Below are positions 1 through 5,067 of a stretch of 5,067 nt of DNA, piece after piece. The notes under the pieces were generated by a model. That model was not told the DNA's origin. It saw only the letters and a list, made by a program, of their open reading frames with translations, and did not search any database. Origin of the DNA: Bovifimicola sp964595785. GTDB lineage: Bacteria; Bacillota; Clostridia; Lachnospirales; Lachnospiraceae. The stretch lies in the NCBI GenBank assembly GCA_964595785.1, contig CAZQRO010000118.1:1-5067 (forward strand), read 5' to 3'. How positions within the stretch are numbered: the stretch's first letter is position 1; each line of letters starts with the position of its first letter. Made by a program: the position numbers and the translations under genes.

Positions 1-147
1 AATAATTGATTATTTACATCCTCGTCTGGTTAGAACTCAGATGCATACGCTTGTACATATGTAACCATCATATGTATCTCTGTCAAAACACTTTGACATT
101 GCAATATTGCATATATGTAAAACAATATAAAATTGTATTACAACTGA
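1..147. other. Region downstream of the exporter with small palindromes
   Basis: No gene and no clear terminator. Perfect palindromic sites are TACATATGTA (54-63), TGTCAAA-ACAC-TTTGACA (81-98) and TGCAATATTGCA (100-111). The second uses the same TGTCAAA heptamer as the operator-like repeat at 2851-2892 and could be either a regulator site or part of a minus-strand promoter for a gene outside the window. Confidence 0.35.
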
Positions 148-2442
148 TTAAGTATAGACAATCTCATCTTCATCTATAATCTGTACTTCCTCTTTCAACT
201 TAATACTTTTATCATAATTCTGCACAAAATTACCCTGCTGCATTTCCCATAACCTGTAATAATATCCCTGCTTTTTCAGCAGTTCATCATGAGTTCCCTG
301 TTCCACAATTTCACCTTTATCAAGCGCTATTATTTCATCACACATTTTAACCGTTGCAAGCCTGTGGGCAATAATTAACATGGACTTATTTCTGAATTTG
401 TTATAAATCATATCAAATATTATATTCTCTGTTCCAAAGTCAAGATTGCTTGTACTTTCATCGAGTATGTATAACTGATTATCCTTAAGAAAAGCCCTTG
501 CAAGTGCTATTCGCTGCTTTTCACCTCCACTCAGACCGTTTCCTGCTTCTTCAAGATATGTATAATACTGCATAGGCAGTTTCTTTATAAATTCGTGTGC
601 ATCTGCCGCCTTTGCCGCTTCCTTAACTTCTTCTAGAGTTGCGCTCATTTTACCGACTCTGATATTGTCATAGATACTTTTAGAAAATAATTCTATGTTC
701 TGCGGAACGTATGATATGGCTTTTCTAAGTGAACTGTTCGTGTATTCATTAATATCTACTCCATCAATAAGAATCTCGCCGTTCTCTGGCTCATAATACT
801 TAAGTATCAATTTCGCAATTGTGGATTTACCACTTCCGCTTGCCCCCACAAGTGCCACTTTCTTACCCTTTGGAATATTAAATGATACATTATTAAGCAC
901 AGGTTTTCTATTACCATACCTGAATGTTATATTTTTTATCTCAATATTTCCATCTGTCTTTTCTAATTCCTGATAAACATTATCTATATCTGCACTTGTT
1001 TCATTAAAAAGCATTGCCGATGGGTCATTTTTATCAAAATTCTTATATAAACTCTGTTCCTGCTCATAATCAAGAATCTCCGTCATTCTCTTCATAGATA
1101 TGTTTGCTTCCTGAATCTGAAGCTGCAGACTCACAAGTCTTCCCACAGGGTCCATAAAATATCCCGACATCGTTGTGAAAGCCATAAGACTTCCCAAAGT
1201 AATATCTCCATTTATTACCTGCATAATTCCAAAATACATCAACAGCAGATTTCCAACAGTCGATACAAGACCAGAGATAGAACCCTGAATATTAGACAGC
1301 ATTCCCTCTTTTAATCCGATTCTAAGCGACTTTATGTATTCTTTTTCTATATTTTCAAGTTCAGTTTCCTCATTGGCATTTCCCTTAATAGTCTCTATTG
1401 CTCTTAATCCCTCTATAATCTGAGAGTTCAGCACCGAACCCTGCTGCATCTGCTCCTCATTAATTCTCTTATAAGGCTGCTTAAATATGAATATCAGACC
1501 AATACTTATTACAGTCATAAGCAGAATGATAACAAAAAGAGAAATATTCATTTTAAATAACACCACACCTGTCACAATAGTCATTGCCACGTCCATGATA
1601 AGTGTTAATGCTATGTTTGTAAAAATATCCTTAATAGTAAATGCATCTGAAAATCTTGTAATTATATCGCCCGTTTTTCTTGTCGAGAAAAATTTCATCG
1701 GCAGGCCATATATGTGTTTAAAATAGCCAAGCATTAACGGTATGTCTATCTTCTGTGATAAATAAAGCATCATCCACTGTCTTACGAAGTCAATTATTAC
1801 CTGTGTTACTGCTATTATGGCAAATATTATCAGCATTAATAACAATGTATTCTTTAACCTGTATGGTAAAATCTCATCCATGATTATCTTGTTAAATAAT
1901 GATGAGACAATTCCAAGCACCGTCAAAAGTATTGATGCTATTATAGAAAATATAAACAGTTTCTTCTGTGGTAATAAAAGTCTGACAAACCTGTCAAATA
2001 TCTTTCCACCTTTAATTTTTTCAGATACAAATTCTTCATCAGGTTTTAATATAAGCATAGCGCCTGTGAAACTGCTGTAAAACTCATCTATTTCCATTCT
2101 GATTAAATCTTTAGCAGGGTCACCAAGCACCACATATTTATCTGTAATTTTAAATATAACCACAAAATGTGTAAGTCCTTCTTTCGTAATTATATTTGCG
2201 ATTGCAGGAAGTGTATATTTACTCTTAAAACCTTCCTTATCCACTCTTACAGCCTGCGACGTGAATCCAAGTCTGTCTGCGCATTTACTTAATCCCAGCA
2301 GATTTGTTCCTTTTATGTCAGTTCCCATCATATCACGTAACTTTGTAATTGTAGTTTCCTTCTTATAATGCAGGCAGACCATTGCCAGACATGCTGCTGC
2401 ACAATCCGTTGCGTCCTGCTGTTTTACAAATGTGTATCTCAT
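148..2442 (-). CDS. Peptidase-containing ABC transporter (PCAT): C39 peptidase, ABC membrane domain, ATPase
   Basis: Bacteriocin/peptide exporter that would cleave a double-glycine leader on the cytoplasmic side and pump the mature peptide out using ATP. Residues 1-135 are a C39 cysteine peptidase: QQDATDC places the catalytic Cys at 14, with His92 (THFVV) and Asp108 (GDP) completing the triad. Hydrophobic segments near 163-183, 200-219, 277-296, 300-320, 392-410 and 414-429 form the six-helix exporter domain. The ATPase (about 498-735) has Walker A GASGSGKST (533-541), Q-loop Gln581, signature LSGGEKQR (637-644), Walker B LYILDE (657-662), D-loop SNLD and H-loop His693. All catalytic motifs are intact and the length (764 aa) is normal for LagD/ComA-type proteins. 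An acidic tail of about 25 residues follows the ATPase. The ATG is supported by GAAGAGG at 2451-2457, 8 nt upstream. The gene lies downstream of a c-di-GMP riboswitch and has no precursor peptide gene beside it. The domain call is secure; the cargo is unknown. Confidence 0.96.
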   Translation of the reverse strand: MRYTFVKQQDATDCAAACLAMVCLHYKKETTITKLRDMMGTDIKGTNLLGLSKCADRLGFTSQAVRVDKEGFKSKYTLPAIANIITKEGLTHFVVIFKITDKYVVLGDPAKDLIRMEIDEFYSSFTGAMLILKPDEEFVSEKIKGGKIFDRFVRLLLPQKKLFIFSIIASILLTVLGIVSSLFNKIIMDEILPYRLKNTLLLMLIIFAIIAVTQVIIDFVRQWMMLYLSQKIDIPLMLGYFKHIYGLPMKFFSTRKTGDIITRFSDAFTIKDIFTNIALTLIMDVAMTIVTGVVLFKMNISLFVIILLMTVISIGLIFIFKQPYKRINEEQMQQGSVLNSQIIEGLRAIETIKGNANEETELENIEKEYIKSLRIGLKEGMLSNIQGSISGLVSTVGNLLLMYFGIMQVINGDITLGSLMAFTTMSGYFMDPVGRLVSLQLQIQEANISMKRMTEILDYEQEQSLYKNFDKNDPSAMLFNETSADIDNVYQELEKTDGNIEIKNITFRYGNRKPVLNNVSFNIPKGKKVALVGASGSGKSTIAKLILKYYEPENGEILIDGVDINEYTNSSLRKAISYVPQNIELFSKSIYDNIRVGKMSATLEEVKEAAKAADAHEFIKKLPMQYYTYLEEAGNGLSGGEKQRIALARAFLKDNQLYILDESTSNLDFGTENIIFDMIYNKFRNKSMLIIAHRLATVKMCDEIIALDKGEIVEQGTHDELLKKQGYYYRLWEMQQGNFVQNYDKSIKLKEEVQIIDEDEIVYT

Positions 2443-2500
2443 TCTTTTATCCTCTTCACTAATCTTTAATTATGTAATTTAAAATTCTTATAATCTCCAT

Positions 2501-2656
2501 GTAACAAAGTGTCCGCCCTCGCGGACACTTAACGAGAATTGCTTCGCAATTCTCCCAGACAACCACTAATTGGCTCGAGCATTTCCTATACTGTAATAAA
2601 GTGTCCGCCCTTGTGGAGACTTTTCAGCCGCCACTTGGCTCGACCACTTTCCTCAT
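2501..2656. repeat. Tandem pair of REP-like intergenic hairpin elements
   Basis: Unit B (2501-2589) and unit A (2593-2656) share, in order, GTAA-AAAGTGTCCGCCC, a hairpin, TTGGCTCGA and TTTCCT. Unit B has a perfect 10-bp stem AAGTGTCCGC/GCGGACACTT (2507-2516, 2521-2530), then a perfect 9-bp stem GAGAATTGC/GCAATTCTC (2534-2542, 2546-2554). Unit A has the first stem in degenerate form (2599-2608, 2613-2622, one mismatch and one wobble) and lacks the second. The elements are much richer in GC than their surroundings and lie in the exporter's 5' leader, between the riboswitch terminator and the ribosome binding site. Confidence 0.8.
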
Positions 2657-2697
2657 ATAACAAAAAGGCTGCAACAAACTTTACGTTCATTGCAGCC
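2657..2697 (-). terminator. Intrinsic terminator, expression platform of the c-di-GMP riboswitch
   Basis: On the minus strand the arm GGCTGCAATGAAC (2697-2685) pairs with GTTTGTTGCAGCC (2679-2667) across a GTAAA loop. This gives a 13-bp stem with two G-U wobbles, followed at once by TTTTTGTTAT (2666-2657). It starts about 8 nt after the aptamer's P1 strand. It can stop transcription before the exporter gene, and may also end read-through from the lipoprotein operon. I could not identify an antiterminator that overlaps its 5' arm, so the sign of the switch (on or off with ligand) is not assigned. Confidence 0.9.
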
Positions 2698-2724
2698 GAA
2701 CTATCATAATAATATGGTAACAGC
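2670..2724. repeat. 55-bp perfect direct repeat, copy 1
   Basis: Identical at all 55 positions to 5013-5067. It covers the 3' strand of the aptamer and all but the last three stem bases of the terminator. The bases outside differ: copy 1 has GGC before the repeat, completing the stem, where copy 2 has ATA. Confidence 0.97.
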
Positions 2725-2813
2725 TTAAATATATAACATTCTCTAACTCATCTCATATTATTTTAGACTTCTAGCTTTGCGTCCTTAAGTTTCCCCAAGT
2801 TTGCCCAATTAAA
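2705..2813 (-). ncRNA. Class I cyclic-di-GMP riboswitch aptamer (GEMM-I)
   Basis: The minus strand shows the ordered GEMM-I motifs. GGGCAAA (2806-2800) is followed by a 6-bp hairpin CUUGGG/CUUAAG capped by a GAAA tetraloop (2799-2784). Then come GACGCAAAGC (2783-2774), the tetraloop-receptor arm GCU-AGA-AGU followed by CUAA, an AT-rich variable arm (2762-2728) and the conserved 3' strand GCUGUUACC (2724-2716). P1 can form between UAAUUGG just before the GGCAAA box and CCAUAUUA after it, with one bulged U. GEMM-I RNAs bind cyclic di-GMP, the second messenger of the biofilm/motility switch. A consensus promoter lies about 20 nt upstream and a terminator follows within 10 nt, as expected for transcriptional control of the exporter gene downstream. 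Boundaries are approximate. Confidence 0.9.
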
Positions 2814-2837
2814 ATATTTTTCCGTCTCATGGGGCTA

Positions 2838-2866
2838 ATTATATCTTAGTTGTCAAACTTTGTCAA
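2838..2866 (-). promoter_or_regulatory. Sigma-A promoter of the riboswitch-exporter unit
   Basis: On the minus strand a perfect -35 TTGACA (2866-2861) and a perfect -10 TATAAT (2843-2838) are separated by exactly 17 bp. Transcription should start near 2830, about 15-20 nt before the aptamer. This gives the exporter its own promoter, separate from the metalloprotease-lipoprotein operon that ends at 2960. Confidence 0.88.
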
Positions 2867-2892
2867 TTTCAATCATTCGACAAATTTCGACA
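2851..2892. promoter_or_regulatory. Operator-like imperfect inverted repeat overlapping the -35 box
   Basis: Two 18-nt arms (2851-2868 and 2875-2892) separated by 6 nt match at 14 of 18 positions. Each arm holds two TGTCRAA-like heptamers spaced 10 bp, one helical turn, so four half-sites lie on one DNA face: direct in the left arm and inverted in the right. The -35 box is one of them. This suggests a binding site for a regulator, but TTGACA is itself the -35 consensus, so part of the repetition could be coincidental. Confidence 0.45.
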
Positions 2893-2959
2893 TTATATTC
2901 TTTTGATAACACTATGTTTCTTAAGTATGTGTTTTAATATCTTTTACTATTATGAATAA

Positions 2960-3631
2960 TTAATTATTCAAATTTTTTTCTACTTCGCTTATTTCCATTG
3001 AATCGTCTTCATTGTCTGTATCAAGCGTATATCTCTTGTACTCTTCTGTACCATCTTTACTATTAAATATTCCATAAAAATAACCTGTTGGATAATAACA
3101 TTCTTTAACATCATTATAACTTGCATAAATTATGTAATCACCTTTAGGTGTTAACGGCTGAAATCCTTCTGGTTCAAAACTTACATACTTTCCACGATTT
3201 TTATTATATTTATCTTCTTCCCTTGCAAACCGCATATCTATTAGCTGTTCTATATATTTATCATATTTCATTATACCACCTAATACATTAATGGTAAATT
3301 TATTACTTATATTTCCTCTATATACTTTTTCTACTTTAAACGTATAGTCTGTATATATTGTACCTGTCTGCTCTGATACATTTGAGTCTAATTTTATCAG
3401 TTTACCCTTTATTATTACATCTGCACGTTCTGAAAGTCCTTCTATTGATACATCACTATTATCCATATCCAATTCTCCCGGGGAAACATCTATCTCATCT
3501 TCATTTAATAAAGAAATATCTATTCCCTCAAAGTTGTCACGCGTTGTCTGCTTTTGCTTATCCTTTTTCATACTGCACGAACACAAAGTAAAACACGTCA
3601 CTATCATTAATAATATTATTATTCTCTTCAT
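2960..3631 (-). CDS. Putative lipoprotein, unknown function, second gene of the metalloprotease operon
   Basis: A 223-residue protein that I do not recognise. The N-terminus has a lipoprotein signal: K2-R3, a hydrophobic run (IIILLMIVTCF) and a lipobox LCSC, predicting lipidation at Cys19 and anchoring to the outer face of the membrane. After it come a charged, acidic linker (about 21-60) and a probably beta-rich domain (about 65-190) with strand-like stretches such as ADVIIKGKLIKL, YTDYTFKVEKVYRG and KFTINVLGG, ending in an acidic tail. No catalytic motif is visible. The ATG has a strong AGGAGG site (3638-3643) 6 nt upstream. That site fills the 12-nt gap after the metalloprotease stop codon, so the two genes are almost certainly co-transcribed and translated together. 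A role as partner, inhibitor, anchor or immunity protein for the protease is a guess from the pairing only. Confidence 0.85.
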   Translation of the reverse strand: MKRIIILLMIVTCFTLCSCSMKKDKQKQTTRDNFEGIDISLLNEDEIDVSPGELDMDNSDVSIEGLSERADVIIKGKLIKLDSNVSEQTGTIYTDYTFKVEKVYRGNISNKFTINVLGGIMKYDKYIEQLIDMRFAREEDKYNKNRGKYVSFEPEGFQPLTPKGDYIIYASYNDVKECYYPTGYFYGIFNSKDGTEEYKRYTLDTDNEDDSMEISEVEKNLNN

Positions 3632-3643
3632 TGTTTTCCTCCT

Positions 3644-4264
3644 CTATTTATATACACATATTGCTGACCATATATCATTACATGTTGGTGACACCGCTGT
3701 TCTTCCAGCCTGCCACTGACACATAATAGAATTTCTGTTAGCATTATTCTCATCAAGACCAAATGCATGACCTATTTCATGTGCTATAACTGCTGATACC
3801 AGATAACTTTTTGATGAATCAATATACCCATTTGTATTATTATATACAATATCTGCTGTATCCCAAGAAGTGTGTCTCGGATCAACACTACCTCTATTCA
3901 ATGTATGCACTGTATATCCATTATATCTTGCATCACTGCCATCACTAGAAATTGTAATGAAAATTTCTGCATCCAAACTATCCTTTGTTTTTTCAAATGA
4001 AATATAGTTAGCTATTCCATTTGTTTCAGTATCTTCCCACATCTTCATAGCATATTCTGCACATGCTAAATAATATACACTATTTCCACGAAAATACCAA
4101 TTTCTTTCATTCTCACCATATTCACCTAAACCACCTATAAGTTGAAAACCAAATTTTGGTGCATTACTTGCTTCTGCAATCATCCCATAATTACAAATGG
4201 AAATCAGAAACACACATAATCCTATCACCATTCTTTTCATAAATATTCTAATATTATTTTTCAC
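3644..4264 (-). CDS. Secreted matrixin-like (metzincin) zinc metalloprotease
   Basis: A predicted secreted peptidase of 206 residues. Residues 1-32 form a signal peptide: basic start, hydrophobic core about 12-30, and an AEA cleavage site before Ser33. The mature domain carries the metzincin zinc site AHEIGHAFGLDEN: His162 and His166 are ligands and Glu163 the general base. The HExxHxxG spacing is followed by Asp171-Glu172 where matrixins usually have a third His. The Met-turn is SIM (Met181), and a C-terminal helix (CNDIWSAICVYK) matches the usual matrixin ending. Cys68, 182, 195 and 203 could form disulfides outside the cell. At about 170 mature residues it is a bare catalytic domain with no clear propeptide. 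It starts at GTG, chosen because AGGAGG (4274-4279) lies 9 nt upstream; ATG codon 9 would lack this site but is an alternative. It is the first gene of an operon with the lipoprotein. Substrate is unknown. Confidence 0.88.
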   Translation of the reverse strand: MKNNIRIFMKRMVIGLCVFLISICNYGMIAEASNAPKFGFQLIGGLGEYGENERNWYFRGNSVYYLACAEYAMKMWEDTETNGIANYISFEKTKDSLDAEIFITISSDGSDARYNGYTVHTLNRGSVDPRHTSWDTADIVYNNTNGYIDSSKSYLVSAVIAHEIGHAFGLDENNANRNSIMCQWQAGRTAVSPTCNDIWSAICVYK

Positions 4265-4494
4265 AGTAATTTTCCTCCTATAAATATTCTTATTAAAAAT
4301 ATACCTTTTCCTACACTATTTATCCCATAAATACCACCTCCACAATTATATACATATTAGTTATGAACAAAACTCCACACATTCAATATTTATTTAGTTT
4401 TGCAAGACATAGCAGATCTCTTTGTCACTCAAAATTTTTAGCAACCATCATCTCCTAATGGTATAATTTAGTTGTCAAAATCAATCAAACCTAA
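4265..4494. other. Gene-free leader of the metalloprotease operon
   Basis: No gene and no convincing RNA structure. On the minus strand it holds the AGGAGG site for the protease (4274-4279) and a second strong site GGAGGTGG (4341-4334) facing a two-codon reading frame (ATG-GGA-TAA, 4328-4320). There is also a weak promoter candidate, TTGATT-N17-TATACC (about 4486-4458). A TATAAT at 4350-4345 lacks a -35 box. Whether the operon has its own promoter here cannot be settled from sequence. Confidence 0.4.
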
Positions 4495-4968
4495 AAGGAA
4501 CTGATTGCTATCTATCGTCAAGAAATACTACAAGATATCCAATTTTTTGCTACACTACCTGTTGCGAAATTTTATCATTCACTTTTTCTCAACCTTGATC
4601 TTTCTTCGGTTCAAGAGTCTCCGCTCACAGAACGAAAAATGGTTTCCTGTCATACTATGATTTGCACTTTTATTGTTATGAAATGCGAAGGCTTTTCTAT
4701 GATTTCAGACCTTCTTGATTAACTCAACAATAACCTTTTTATTACCCATTACTGTGGCTTTGATATTACAGTTCCGCTTCCCTCTTACTAGACATTTGAC
4801 CGTTTTCTAAAAAACTTTGATCACAATGTGCTTTCCAATATCCTGAAATCTTAGGTTACCTTTCTTATCAATAAAAAAATTATGAGTATCATTCCTTTAA
4901 ATAAGTGGATTACAAAAAATCCAAAACTCTGTCACAAATTTTTATTTGAGGATTTTGCCCATCTCTAA
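4495..4968 (+). pseudogene. Decayed transposase N-terminal remnant
   Basis: One plus-strand frame reads as a transposase-like N-terminus (IYRQEILQDIQFFATLPVAK near the start, later GFSMISDLLD, HYCGFDIT, TFDRFLKNFDHNVLSNI). It is broken by three in-frame stops: TAA 4720-4722, TAG 4789-4791 and TAG 4852-4854. Coding sense continues across the first two, each a single-base change from a plausible sense codon (such as Tyr and Trp). After 4854 the frame stays open to TAA at 4966-4968 but no longer resembles the family, and no DDE catalytic core follows, so the gene is also truncated. An in-frame TAA at 4492-4494 sits just before, and no clear ATG start remains, although AAAGGA precedes it. I associate the sequence with DDE transposases of the IS1182/IS5-like group common in Lachnospiraceae; this is from memory and the family name is uncertain. 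It lies antisense inside the leader of the metalloprotease operon. Confidence 0.75.
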
Positions 4969-5002
4969 TATACGTATAACAGTTTATTTTAATTTGTATA
5001 AA

Positions 5003-5037
5003 CATAAAAATATGCAACAAACTTTACGTTCATTGCA
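5003..5037 (-). terminator. Intrinsic terminator after the partial riboswitch
   Basis: On the minus strand TGCAATGAAC (5037-5028) pairs with GTTTGTTGCA (5022-5013) over a GTAAA loop, then TATTTTTATG follows. The stem is 10 bp because the three outer GGC bases (5040-5038) face TAT rather than GCC, so it should be weaker than the copy at 2657-2697. It would gate transcription toward the metalloprotease operon. Confidence 0.72.
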
Positions 5038-5067
5038 GCCGAACTATCATAATAATATGGTAACAGC
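5013..5067. repeat. 55-bp perfect direct repeat, copy 2, running to the window edge
   Basis: Same orientation as copy 1, 2343 bp away. The repeat reaches the last base of the window, so its true length may be greater than 55 bp. Confidence 0.97.
5041..5067 (-). ncRNA. Partial class I c-di-GMP riboswitch (3' end only), upstream of the metalloprotease operon
   Basis: The minus strand enters the window at GCUGUUACC and continues with the same AT-rich strand as the complete aptamer at 2705-2813, followed by a terminator in the same spacing. Only the last part is visible; the GGCAAA and GACGCAAAG boxes would lie beyond the window. The assignment rests on identity with copy 1, not on an independent motif match. 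Confidence 0.6.

Noticed and set aside
126..147. Terminator directly after the exporter stop codon
   Set aside because: The TTGT/ACAA stem before TTTTAT is only about 4 bp and all AT except one pair; too weak to call.
1487..2080. Plus-strand open frames of 79 and 87 codons
   Set aside because: They lie antisense within the exporter gene, have no ribosome binding site or recognisable domain, and their hydrophobic character mirrors the membrane domain on the other strand.
2459..2500. Minus-strand 13-codon frame (MEIIRILNYIIKD) just before the exporter as a leader peptide
   Set aside because: No ribosome binding site precedes its ATG and it begins beside the repeat hairpin; nothing suggests translation.
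2529..2582. Minus-strand 17-codon frame as a possible small peptide
   Set aside because: It is made of the REP-like hairpin sequence, and its GGA lies too close to the ATG for a ribosome site.
3358..3719. Plus-strand open frames of 77 and 61 codons
   Set aside because: They are antisense to the lipoprotein and protease genes, which have signal sequences, motifs and good ribosome binding sites; these frames have none.
4345..4366. Promoter at TATAAT just upstream of the protease leader
   Set aside because: No -35 box fits at 16-18 bp (GTTTTG at best), and the predicted start would fall within the GGAGGTGG site.
4415..4950. Terminal inverted repeats of the decayed insertion sequence
   Set aside because: TTTGTCACTCAAAATTTTTA and CTGTCACAAATTTTTATTTG resemble each other only as direct, AT-rich, gapped matches; no convincing inverted ends or target duplication were found.
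1..5067. CRISPR array, tRNA or rRNA genes
   Set aside because: No regularly spaced repeats, cloverleaf or conserved rRNA segments were seen; the only long exact repeat is the two-copy 55-bp riboswitch segment.

Overview
The window is AT-rich and looks like a low-GC Firmicute. Class I cyclic-di-GMP riboswitches, strong AGGAGG-type ribosome binding sites, a Gram-positive lipoprotein and a PCAT exporter point to Clostridia, probably Lachnospiraceae. The genus is not determined. All three intact genes lie on the minus strand; the only plus-strand coding trace is a decayed transposase.

Reading the minus strand in the direction of transcription (right to left): the window opens at 5067 inside what looks like the 3' end of a class I c-di-GMP riboswitch, followed by a terminator hairpin (about 5040-5003). 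Next comes a roughly 740-nt stretch that contains an antisense, nonsense-riddled transposase remnant (4495-4968) and about 230 nt with no gene. Then comes a two-gene operon: a secreted matrixin-like metalloprotease (3644-4264) and a lipoprotein of unknown function (2960-3631), 12 nt apart.

After the lipoprotein there is a fresh promoter (consensus TTGACA-N17-TATAAT at 2838-2866) embedded in an operator-like inverted repeat. It drives a complete class I c-di-GMP aptamer (about 2813-2705) and an intrinsic terminator (2697-2657). Two tandem copies of a REP-like hairpin element follow (2501-2656). The leader ends at a 764-residue C39-peptidase ABC exporter (148-2442). The last 147 nt hold several small palindromes and no gene.

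The most interesting point is that both transcription units appear to sit behind near-identical c-di-GMP riboswitch/terminator cassettes, which share a perfect 55-bp repeat (2670-2724 and 5013-5067). If so, c-di-GMP would jointly control a peptide maturation and export machine and a secreted protease with a surface lipoprotein. This resembles in logic, but not in parts, the c-di-GMP riboswitch control of a secreted metalloprotease in Clostridioides difficile. The second aptamer is cut by the window edge, so its identity is inferred. No double-glycine precursor peptide for the exporter was found here.

Gene-free stretches over 300 nt: 2443-2959 holds the promoter, operator-like repeat, riboswitch, terminator and REP-like elements, with nothing seen in about 2893-2959. 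The stretch 4265-5067 holds the transposase remnant, a terminator and the partial riboswitch, with nothing firm in 4345-4494.
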